A DNA stretch of 64,000 nt from Candidatus Stoquefichus sp. SB1 (GTDB lineage: Bacteria; Bacillota_I; Bacilli_A; Erysipelotrichales; Coprobacillaceae): assembly GCF_001244545.1 (NCBI RefSeq), contig NZ_LN852696.1, forward strand, positions 496,001 to 560,000, written 5' to 3'. The notes beneath the pieces were generated by a model, which saw only the letters and a list, made by a program, of their open reading frames with translations, ran no database searches and had not been told where the DNA came from. Positions within the stretch are counted from its first letter, which is position 1. Every line of letters starts with the position of its first letter. The position numbers and the translations under genes are program-made. Of this stretch, positions 53,245 through 62,974 are shown one piece after another.

Positions 53245-54649
53245 GAAAATCATTTGGTCATGTTTACTCACTTTAGCAGTCCTTTTCTCAATTGGATCAG
53301 CAGCACTTATCTATCAAAATCATCACAATCTTTTACAAACAACCATTCAGCATAATTTATCTACACATGATATTGAATTGTATTCTTTAGAAACAAGGCT
53401 TTTTAAAGATTCGGTAGATTATGGAACGGATTTTGGTGAGAATCAAACCCAATTGATGAATAAAGCAATCTATTATTTAGAACAATTTAGATATACTTCT
53501 CAATCGCAAAAAAGTTATGGCTTATCGCTACCAGATAAGAGTATTTTTTACAGTAATATTGATGAACAATATCGTCAATACATATCATCAGATTATGATC
53601 AGAAATATTTCATTAAACACAAAGCACATCAATATAAAATGTTAGTGACATCAAAAGTCAATGCTGGAAAATGTATTTATTATTTAACATCCTGTTATGA
53701 TATGACATCTGTTTATCAAGATAGAGATAGACAGATTGGCAATTTTTTAATCATAAGTGTGATTCTTTTTGGTGTTGCTTATGCAATACTGAAATTCCTT
53801 TCATCTTATCTTACACAATCTATTCATAAATTAAATGCTGTGAGTCAACGTATTGCAGCAGGTGATTATAGCGAACGTACTCATATTGTCAGTGAGGATG
53901 AAATTGGTGAGTTATCCCGTAGTTTTGATGAGATGGCTGAATTGAATGAAAAAAAGATTCATCAGTTAGAAGAGAGTGTTATTCAAAAAGAAGAATTTAT
54001 GGGAAGTTTCTCGCATGAAGTCAAAACACCTATGACAGCGATTTTAGGCTTTGCTGATTTATTAAGAACTTGTGATTGTGATGAAGAAACAAGACAAAAA
54101 GCAGCCCAATATATTTATACTGAAGGAAAACGATTAGAAAAACTCTCTTATACATTAATGGATTTATTAGCTCTTGGTGATCAGCAAATCAAATTGCAGA
54201 GCGTTTCTTTAAAAAAGATAATGAAACAATTAGAGGATTATTATCAGGGAAAATATGTTCATTATATATTAAAGTTTGAAGAGACAAATCAATCGGTATA
54301 TTCTCAACCAGATCTATTGTTTACATTGCTTAGAAATTTGATTGATAATGCAATGAAAGCCAGTCAGGAAGGTCAGACAATTCTCGTTCAAGCATGTTCA
54401 AAAGGAAAGAACGTTGTTATATCAGTAACTGATGAAGGGATTGGGATGAGTGAAGAAGATGTAAAAAAAGCAACGGAAGCTTTTTATATGGCTGATAAGT
54501 CACGCTCACGTTCTATGGGTGGAGCAGGATTAGGGCTAACCATTGTCAAACGCATCTGTGATGCACATCAAAGTGAACTTCACTTTCACTCTGTACTGCA
54601 TCAGGGAACAACGGTTAGTTTTGAATTGGAGGCAGTGAATCATGAATAA
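53231..54649 (+). CDS. Sensor histidine kinase
   Basis: 472 residues. An N-terminal span (about 8-28), an extracellular sensing part of about 140 residues, a second span (about 172-192) and a HAMP domain (INKLNAVSQRIAAGDYSERT-type, IHKLNAVSQRIAAGDY) are followed by HisKA with GSFSHEVKTPMTAILGF and HATPase with LIDNAMKAS, TDEGIGMSEED and GGAGLGLTIVKR. It pairs with the response regulator just upstream. The ligand is not evident; linked ABC export genes suggest a cell-envelope or antimicrobial stress signal. Confidence 0.92.
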   Translation: MKFAEKIIWSCLLTLAVLFSIGSAALIYQNHHNLLQTTIQHNLSTHDIELYSLETRLFKDSVDYGTDFGENQTQLMNKAIYYLEQFRYTSQSQKSYGLSLPDKSIFYSNIDEQYRQYISSDYDQKYFIKHKAHQYKMLVTSKVNAGKCIYYLTSCYDMTSVYQDRDRQIGNFLIISVILFGVAYAILKFLSSYLTQSIHKLNAVSQRIAAGDYSERTHIVSEDEIGELSRSFDEMAELNEKKIHQLEESVIQKEEFMGSFSHEVKTPMTAILGFADLLRTCDCDEETRQKAAQYIYTEGKRLEKLSYTLMDLLALGDQQIKLQSVSLKKIMKQLEDYYQGKYVHYILKFEETNQSVYSQPDLLFTLLRNLIDNAMKASQEGQTILVQACSKGKNVVISVTDEGIGMSEEDVKKATEAFYMADKSRSRSMGGAGLGLTIVKRICDAHQSELHFHSVLHQGTTVSFELEAVNHE

Positions 54650-55385
54650 GAAGAAATTACGTTTTATTGGAATTTTTATTCTCATTTTATCACTCAGCTT
54701 TCCGATGATCATTGTAGGATTACAAGATTTTCGAGATATCAACAAAGAAATGACTTTAGAAAATAGTCAAACAGAAGATATTTTAAAAAAGCATCCTATT
54801 ATTGAAAGCATCTATCAGCTTTATCAAAATATCCCAGAGAAAAGTGAAGAATATGTGATTAAACGCATAGGTGAATACAGTGAGGATAAACAAGCAAAGT
54901 TAAAAGAATTTCAATCTTATTTTAGTGAGGAGATTCAACAATTAATCAATCATAAAGTTTTAAGTCAAGAATTATTGGAAAATTTTGATGATGAATATGT
55001 TGCTGATTATGGAACAATTGTGACTTATGAAAATACTTATTATTTAAGACAGGTTTTAAGAATGTGGGAAGAGTCATTTAAATCATTGGATTTTCAAATG
55101 GATCCATTAACTCATAAAATTATTGATTTTTCAATGAGTGATGCGAAAGATATTGTTTTTAATGATGAAGAATTAAAAACAATATCATGGCATATGATCA
55201 AATATTTAGAATTAGATGATATTGATGATTGGGTATATAATCAATATGGATATGAATCAAATCAAGCTAAATTAAGAATATCTTGTGAATTTCAAAAAAG
55301 AGTTGGGACGAACCAATTTCATATATCAGTAGATTTATTAGGAGTGCTTTCACCTTATACATTTAGAAGAATAGTTCAGCAATGA
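54642..55385 (+). CDS. Membrane-anchored protein of unknown function in the two-component operon
   Basis: 247 residues with one N-terminal membrane segment (FIGIFILILSLSFPMIIVGL) and an external part rich in charged helices, with the repeated theme YLELDDIDDWVYNQYG. GGAGG precedes the ATG, which lies inside the kinase gene (eight-base overlap). No family is recognised. A short terminator follows, so it ends the regulatory part of the locus. Confidence 0.72.
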   Translation: MNKKKLRFIGIFILILSLSFPMIIVGLQDFRDINKEMTLENSQTEDILKKHPIIESIYQLYQNIPEKSEEYVIKRIGEYSEDKQAKLKEFQSYFSEEIQQLINHKVLSQELLENFDDEYVADYGTIVTYENTYYLRQVLRMWEESFKSLDFQMDPLTHKIIDFSMSDAKDIVFNDEELKTISWHMIKYLELDDIDDWVYNQYGYESNQAKLRISCEFQKRVGTNQFHISVDLLGVLSPYTFRRIVQQ

Positions 55386-55399
55386 GCTATTTTTTTTAC
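55371..55399 (+). terminator. Terminator overlapping the end of the membrane-protein gene
   Basis: ATAGTTC/GAGCTAT (one G-T pair) followed by eight T. It separates the regulatory genes from the lipoprotein-ABC genes. Confidence 0.7.
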
Positions 55400-55443
55400 A
55401 ATTCTGATACATGCGTTGTTTACAATAGATAAGGGTGATAAAA

Positions 55444-56724
55444 ATGAAAAAATTATGTCTTATTTTATTGAGTTTATTTTTAGTAGGCTGTCAAAGTTCA
55501 AATCAACAATCTTCAAAAGATGAGAGACAACATGAAAAAGAAAATTTAACTTTAAAAGAATGGAAATATCTTTTTTGGAAAGGAGATACTTCCAAGGATG
55601 GTTATTACTTTATAAAAAGTGGAGATGAAGAGTCACATATCAGTTACTATGACTATGCCAGTAAAAAAGAACTTTATTTATGTAATAAGCCAGAATGTCA
55701 GCATAAAGATGAGACATGCACAGCTTATCTTTATGGTCCTGCGATGATGGGTGAGTTGTTTACTTATGGTGATCATTTATACAGAATTGAAACAATCAGC
55801 TTTTCTATGAATGCATTAGGAGAAAGAGAAGCAAAAGGACCAGGCATTATTCAAATGGATTTGGATGGTCAAAATCGTAAAGAATTATATCGCTTAGAAA
55901 ATGGTTATCAATTTGAACATAGTAGTTTTGTTTTAGCTGATAATAAATTGTATATTCCAATTACAAAGACACAGGATATTGAAGTGAAATCAAATGAAGT
56001 TATGCAAGTGACAACCCAAAGTCATCTGTGTTCTATTGATTTAACCAATGGTGAAATGAAGGAAGTTTTTGATATGATGGATAAAGCCATTATAGGAGTA
56101 GACAAACGTCAGCTTATCATGCGAACAATGAGTTATAGTGAGAACCCTCAAAAATATCTTGATGAAAAGAATTATCAAAAATATGATCAGTTAATGATGA
56201 ATGCGAAAGTCAATTATGAAATTTATGATATGGATACAAAAGAGTGTAAAAAAATAGAAGTCAAACAAGATGAAGAAGGCACATATTATCAACATAAAAT
56301 CTATTATACACAAAAATCAGCATTATATGTTTTAGATTTAGACACTCAGAAAGTTGAAAAAATGATTGATTTACCAAAGCAATCTACATTTTATTTATCA
56401 GCAATTATAGATGACTATGTGATTATTGATCAATGGAAAGATAACTATATAGGAAGCTTTAAAATCTCATTAAAAAAACCACAACTTGAAACATTAGAAC
56501 AATATACAAGAGCACCTAAAGAACCAGTTCAAATCATTGCTCAAACACAAGATCAATTATTGGTCATCTATGATCGTGAAGGAAAAGAAGAAAAGACATG
56601 GGCAGGGACAATGCAATATGAAACATCAAAAGAATATATAGGTCTTATTTCTATAAAAGATTTTTTAAATAATCAAAAGAATTATCAAACAATTGAGACA
56701 TTAACGAAAACGAGGCAGTCATGA
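55444..56724 (+). CDS. Lipoprotein with probable beta-propeller domain
   Basis: 426 residues from ATG 55444 (GGGTGATAAAA upstream). MKKLCLILLSLFLVGC is a type II signal peptide with lipobox LVGC. The mature part shows repeated beta-strand units (LYLCNKPECQHKDETCTAYL with four Cys, YGDHLYRIET, ADNKLYIPIT, YDMDTKECKKI) like a beta-propeller of the DUF5050/TolB-like type. The LCNKPxCxHxDxxC pattern recurs in lipoproteins beside ABC exporters in related bacteria as I recall. Its end overlaps the ABC ATPase gene, suggesting a sensor or partner of the exporter. Confidence 0.8.
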   Translation: MKKLCLILLSLFLVGCQSSNQQSSKDERQHEKENLTLKEWKYLFWKGDTSKDGYYFIKSGDEESHISYYDYASKKELYLCNKPECQHKDETCTAYLYGPAMMGELFTYGDHLYRIETISFSMNALGEREAKGPGIIQMDLDGQNRKELYRLENGYQFEHSSFVLADNKLYIPITKTQDIEVKSNEVMQVTTQSHLCSIDLTNGEMKEVFDMMDKAIIGVDKRQLIMRTMSYSENPQKYLDEKNYQKYDQLMMNAKVNYEIYDMDTKECKKIEVKQDEEGTYYQHKIYYTQKSALYVLDLDTQKVEKMIDLPKQSTFYLSAIIDDYVIIDQWKDNYIGSFKISLKKPQLETLEQYTRAPKEPVQIIAQTQDQLLVIYDREGKEEKTWAGTMQYETSKEYIGLISIKDFLNNQKNYQTIETLTKTRQS

Positions 56725-57446
56725 TGTTAGAGGTCAAAGATTTATCAAAAACATATAAAGATGTACAAGCATTGAATCATGTGCATTTAACTTTAAAAGA
56801 AGGTGTTTATGCTTTATTAGGTCCTAATGGTTCTGGAAAATCAACATTAATGAATTTGATTTGTCAACAATTAAAACCAACTACAGGTAAGATATTATGG
56901 AATCAACAAGAAATTTCAAAACTAGGTCACGATTATTATAAGATTTTAGGTTATGCTCCCCAATTACAAGGTTTATATGAAGAAATGAGTGGTTTAAGAT
57001 TTTTAACTTATATGGCACTTCTTAAAGATATTCCTAAAAAAGACATTGATGCTGAAGTTCAAAGGGTTGCCAAACTTGTGAATATGCAAGAACATCTGAC
57101 AAAGAAATGTCGAGCTTATTCTGGTGGTATGAAACAACGATTATTGGTAGCACAAGCATTACTTGGAAATCCTCAGTTACTTTTGTTTGATGAGCCAACT
57201 GCAGGTTTAGATCCTAAAGAACGTGTTTCTTTAAGAAAAGTCTTTGCTAAGTTGTCAAAGCATCACATTTTGTTAATCGCAACTCATGTCGTTTCAGATG
57301 TAGAAACGATTGCTGAAGAGATTATTTTTCTAAAAAAAGGGGAAGTGGTGAATATAGGGTGTGTCAATGCACTTTTTGAAGAGTATCATCAATCTTCTTT
57401 GGAAGATGTTTATTTGGAATTGTTTGGAGATGATGAAGATGTTTAA
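56721..57446 (+). CDS. ABC transporter ATP-binding protein
   Basis: 241 residues. Walker A LLGPNGSGKSTLMNLI, signature YSGGMKQRLLVAQALL, Walker B LLLFDEPTAGLDP and switch His in IATHVVSDVE are intact. It belongs to the class of single ATPases that work with large ABC-2 permeases. It overlaps the lipoprotein gene by four bases and the permease gene by eight. Confidence 0.92.
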   Translation: MMLEVKDLSKTYKDVQALNHVHLTLKEGVYALLGPNGSGKSTLMNLICQQLKPTTGKILWNQQEISKLGHDYYKILGYAPQLQGLYEEMSGLRFLTYMALLKDIPKKDIDAEVQRVAKLVNMQEHLTKKCRAYSGGMKQRLLVAQALLGNPQLLLFDEPTAGLDPKERVSLRKVFAKLSKHHILLIATHVVSDVETIAEEIIFLKKGEVVNIGCVNALFEEYHQSSLEDVYLELFGDDEDV

Positions 57447-59877
57447 TCTTATTCGTTATGAATTCATCAAACTTTTTCAAAAACGTAAACTTATTATTTT
57501 CTTATTGTTTTTATGTATTATCAATGTAGGTGTTTTTGCTTATGTTCAAAATTTAAATACCAATATTCCTCCTTCAGCTTATCATCAATTACAAAATGAT
57601 TTACAACAAATCAATAATAATGAAAGATATACATTTATTAAAAATCAATATGAAACTTATCATGCTTATCTCATTATTGAAGAATTAATGAATTTACGTC
57701 TTCATGAAAAAGATAATCAATATATGATTGATTCAATATTGACTGATTATCCAAATATTGAAGAAAAATATGGAAAAAGATATCAAGAAAATCATACACC
57801 TTATTACACGTCTGATTTAGAAAGTGAGGTTTCGTTTTTTAAAGAAGTTCTTCAAGAATTTCAGCTGTTAAATGATTATCCAGCTTATATTCGCGATATT
57901 CAGGAAAAAGCAGAGACGATTTCACAAATTTCTATATTTCAAACATCTGATAGTCTTGAACAGAAAAACATTCAAAAGACAGCACAGGATTATCAAAGTC
58001 TTATCAATACACCGATTGTTTATGAGAGTGAAAAAGGAATTTTTACAGCACTTTCTTTTCCTGCTACAAGTTTTTTCATTATGTTATCAATGATGGTATT
58101 GGTTTCATCACTGATTTTAGAAGAAAAGGAAAAGAAGCTCTTTTCCATTATCAAAATAACACCACAGGGACAATATCCAACGATGATTGCAAAATGTTTT
58201 GTTATGTTTGTAGTGATTGGAATCATAACAAGTCTGATGATATTTGGACAATTTATATATGCATCTATAATTTATGGATTAGGTGATTTATCAAGAAGTG
58301 TACAGTCTTTATCACATTATTATCAATGTCCATTTGCAATTGATGTCCAGCAGTTTATTGGATTGTTTATTCTTATCAAATGGTTAGCAGCAAGTCTCAT
58401 AGGTTTGATAATGTTACTTATTGCGACATTATCAAAGAATAAAGTTCTTGCGGTTATTATGAGTTTTGCAGTCATTATGATTGAATATATTTTATATCTT
58501 TTTATTCCTTCCTTAGATTCCTTATATTTACTAAAGTATTTCAATATTATTGCGATTTTACAAACTGATGCCTTTTTTCAGATTTATCGTAATGTTTATC
58601 TGTTTGGAAATCTTATGTCTTTACAAATGTTTATATTGGTAGGATTATTGTGCTTGTTAATGTTCTTTGTTCTCATCAATATTCTGGTTTATCATTATAA
58701 ACGAAATATGGCTTTAGAAATGATAGAATTCCCACATTTTTTCTATCCAAAACATGTATCTTTATCATTATTTTTCCAAGAATGTTATAAAATATTTTCA
58801 ATTCAAAAAGTCTTCATATTGTGTATTTTATGTATAGGTATTCAATGTTATCAATATCAGCATATCTCTATTTATGTAGATAATGAGGAAAGAACGTATC
58901 AACAATATATGCAGAAATTATCAGGTGCTTTAACGAAAGAAAAGGAACAGTGGATTCTGGATGTTCAAAAACATTATCAGGATTTAAATCAGCAATTAGC
59001 TGATATTTCTAATAAAAGGCAAGCTGGACTTATCACTCAGATACAAGCGAATATGATGCAAACACAGATAGAAGAACAATTAAGAGGTGAACAAGTTTTT
59101 CAAAAAGTTTTAGAACAGTTTCATGATATACAAGTCCATCCACAAAAGCAATTTGTATATCCAACTGCTTATCAACAATATTTTATTGAAACCCATTGGA
59201 CTTTTATGCCTATTCTTCTTTGTTGTTTATTTGTGATTATAGGACTTTGTCAAGTGACAACTTATGAATATCAAAATCAAATGAATCAAATCACTCAAAT
59301 GACATCAAAAGGCAATCACAATCTTCTTCGTATCAAATGTTATTTAGCCATTATGATTGGAATTTTATTTTTGCTTATTGTTTCTTTACCTCCACTTTTT
59401 TTGATTCACAAGACATATGGATTTTCATCACTATTTGCGCCAGCTTTTTCTCTTGCAGATTTATCCATATTTCCGTCATGGATAAGTGTAGGAATGTTAT
59501 GTTTAATCAATTTTTTATTAAAAATAGAAGCAATCATTGTCATTGTCATAGGAATGGTGAGTATTGGGGTTAAAGTGAGAAATCATTTATTGACACTTTT
59601 TATAAGTTTATGCATTTTCTTATTACCTTTGTTATTTGCCTATGGAGGATATCATTTTTTAGATTCTCTGAGTCTATATCCTTTGTTTTTTAGTGGGCAG
59701 TTTGTTTCTACTTATGATGGTTTGTTACAAATATTATTTTCATTTGTAGGATATAGTGTTTTTGCTTTATTTGGATTAAGATATCTTTATAAAAATTATC
59801 AAAGATCAGAAGAATTTCATTTGAGATATCCAATCAAAAAAGTTGAGATTATAGATAAAATCAAATCATCAAAATAA
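57439..59877 (+). CDS. Large ABC-2-type permease
   Basis: 812 residues from ATG 57439; the upstream frame is overlap with the ATPase gene. Two halves are visible: the first has one span (20-40), a soluble part of about 180 residues, then a group of about six spans (about 210-440); the second repeats the plan from about 455, with an extracellular coiled part (YQQYMQKLSGALTKEKEQWI) and about six spans. It looks like two ABC-2 units fused, a form seen in lantibiotic or peptide immunity exporters. It would export or remove an unknown substrate. The terminator downstream is shared with the convergent gene. Confidence 0.87.
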   Translation: MFNLIRYEFIKLFQKRKLIIFLLFLCIINVGVFAYVQNLNTNIPPSAYHQLQNDLQQINNNERYTFIKNQYETYHAYLIIEELMNLRLHEKDNQYMIDSILTDYPNIEEKYGKRYQENHTPYYTSDLESEVSFFKEVLQEFQLLNDYPAYIRDIQEKAETISQISIFQTSDSLEQKNIQKTAQDYQSLINTPIVYESEKGIFTALSFPATSFFIMLSMMVLVSSLILEEKEKKLFSIIKITPQGQYPTMIAKCFVMFVVIGIITSLMIFGQFIYASIIYGLGDLSRSVQSLSHYYQCPFAIDVQQFIGLFILIKWLAASLIGLIMLLIATLSKNKVLAVIMSFAVIMIEYILYLFIPSLDSLYLLKYFNIIAILQTDAFFQIYRNVYLFGNLMSLQMFILVGLLCLLMFFVLINILVYHYKRNMALEMIEFPHFFYPKHVSLSLFFQECYKIFSIQKVFILCILCIGIQCYQYQHISIYVDNEERTYQQYMQKLSGALTKEKEQWILDVQKHYQDLNQQLADISNKRQAGLITQIQANMMQTQIEEQLRGEQVFQKVLEQFHDIQVHPQKQFVYPTAYQQYFIETHWTFMPILLCCLFVIIGLCQVTTYEYQNQMNQITQMTSKGNHNLLRIKCYLAIMIGILFLLIVSLPPLFLIHKTYGFSSLFAPAFSLADLSIFPSWISVGMLCLINFLLKIEAIIVIVIGMVSIGVKVRNHLLTLFISLCIFLLPLLFAYGGYHFLDSLSLYPLFFSGQFVSTYDGLLQILFSFVGYSVFALFGLRYLYKNYQRSEEFHLRYPIKKVEIIDKIKSSK

Positions 59878-59884
59878 AAGAAAG

Positions 59885-59910
59885 ACGGATGAGATTTTCT
59901 CATCCGTTAT
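59885..59910. terminator. Terminator between ABC permease and Rpn gene
   Basis: ACGGATGAGA/TCTCATCCGT stem with TTT loop. The minus strand is followed by CTTTCTTTTA, so it mainly serves the minus-strand gene. Confidence 0.75.
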
Positions 59911-60992
59911 GCTATGATATGTAATATATCTTCTTCGTTTTTGATAGAAAATAAACAATGAGTTAATGTATCTAACTGTTTATTATCACTTCTTTCAATC
60001 TTATTGATGACTTCATCAGATAAAACACCTAATTTGACTTGAAGTAAATTCATTAATAATTCTTTTTTCTCTTTCTTGGCACCATCTTCTCTTGCTTTAT
60101 TAAGTGCCATGGTTACGCTTGTACACATATCAACTTCCTTGCCTTCTTCTATCCTTTTGATATCTTCATTAAATAAAACACCCAATTTAGATTGAAGTAA
60201 ATGCATTAATAATTCTTTTTTCTCTTCCTTAGCTCCATCTTCTCTTGCCTTATTAAGTGCCATTGTTACACTTGTACACATATCAATCTCCTCACTTTCT
60301 TCTTGTTTGATGGTCTTTAAGATTTCTTCTTCACCAATAATGGTTGCGACAACTATAGCTGCTTCTTTTGACATAGTCAGACTTCCTAAATGACTGATAT
60401 CTCCATTCCAATGATAGAATTGACTGACTGCATTGACAACATTCTGATTGTCCTGACAGTGAAGTTTTTCTAGCATCTGTGTATCCTTGATATCATATAC
60501 ATTCAAGTTCCAGTTATTGATCTTATCTCTGATACTTTCTGGTATATGCATCATATCAATTAGCATTCTTGGCTGTCTCCACCATCTTTGACCTGTATAC
60601 AATACAAAAGTAATGACAGGTATTGGATGAAAGAATCTCTTTTCTGTTTTCTCCAGTTGATTGTACTGCTGATTGTAATTGATTGCATCATACATCAGGA
60701 CACGAAAGGGCATGGAATAGTCAATTGTCTGTTGATGTTCAATCGCAATCAGGACATCCAGATCATCAATTCTTGCCAGCATGATACACTCTCTGCGCCT
60801 GCCAATAGAAGCAATCTTTTCTTCCTGATAGAAAACAGTAGAGCTGTCACTGTCATAGGCATATAGATGGCTAGGCAGGATAACCTGTCTGCCATCAAAA
60901 AGAAACAGATTGACAAAATCAGCAAAGCGAGATTTGTCTTTGAGGAAATCAGCCATGACATCAGCAGGTTTCGTTTGTAATTGTAAAGTCAT
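59907..60992 (-). CDS. Rpn-family PD-(D/E)XK nuclease
   Basis: 361 residues from ATG 60992 (AGGAGG upstream). The N-terminal roughly 200 residues form the Rpn/transposase_31 nuclease domain: KSRFADFVNLFLFDGRQVIL, then DDLDVLIAIEHQQTIDYSMP (the E-x-Q motif) and FRVLMYDAINYN. Related Rpn proteins are DNA endonucleases that promote recombination and act in phage defence. The C-terminal half is helical and holds a tandem duplication of 51 residues starting DMCTSVTMALNKAREDGAK. A possible internal start lies at 60374. The nuclease half of the gene is visibly richer in G+C than its neighbours, suggesting transfer. Confidence 0.87.
   Translation of the reverse strand: MTLQLQTKPADVMADFLKDKSRFADFVNLFLFDGRQVILPSHLYAYDSDSSTVFYQEEKIASIGRRRECIMLARIDDLDVLIAIEHQQTIDYSMPFRVLMYDAINYNQQYNQLEKTEKRFFHPIPVITFVLYTGQRWWRQPRMLIDMMHIPESIRDKINNWNLNVYDIKDTQMLEKLHCQDNQNVVNAVSQFYHWNGDISHLGSLTMSKEAAIVVATIIGEEEILKTIKQEESEEIDMCTSVTMALNKAREDGAKEEKKELLMHLLQSKLGVLFNEDIKRIEEGKEVDMCTSVTMALNKAREDGAKKEKKELLMNLLQVKLGVLSDEVINKIERSDNKQLDTLTHCLFSIKNEEDILHIIA
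59979..60284 (-). repeat. 153-bp tandem duplication in the Rpn gene
   Basis: Copy 1 (60284-60132) and copy 2 (60131-59979) encode the same 51-residue unit with a few differences (KEEKKELLMHLLQSKLGV against KKEKKELLMNLLQVKLGV). The frame is kept. The close match suggests a recent duplication, in the part of the protein thought to mediate oligomerisation or regulation. Confidence 0.9.
60372..60388 (-). promoter_or_regulatory. Possible internal translation start in the Rpn gene
   Basis: TAGGAAG (60388-60382) precedes an in-frame ATG (60374) by seven bases. A product from it would be about 155 residues, MSKEAAIVVATIIGEEEILK and the rest, without the nuclease domain. Intragenic short Rpn proteins that inhibit the full protein are known in enterobacteria; existence here is inferred. 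Confidence 0.4.
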
Positions 60993-62772
<1,780 letters not shown>

Positions 62773-62778
62773 AAAATT

Positions 62779-62827
62779 AAGAATAATTTATTGCAAGAAT
62801 ATTGCAGTGAGTTATTCTTTTTTTTAT
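62779..62827 (+). terminator. Terminator after the GH1 gene
   Basis: An 18-bp stem with several G-T pairs (62779-62796 with 62802-62819) and a five-base loop is followed by eight T. Confidence 0.85.
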
Positions 62828-62974
62828 TACATTGTTATGGTATATATAAAAGAGAAACTTAAAAACTGATAACAGAACAAAAGATATGCTTATTTTCACT
62901 AAAAAAGAATGAAAGAAATGACTTTCATTGTTATAATAAAAAAGAGATGTCAGAAAATAGAGGTGATTATCACA

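Noticed and set aside
60130-60290. CRISPR-like or satellite repeat
   Set aside because: Only two adjacent copies without spacers, in frame within one gene; it is a tandem duplication.
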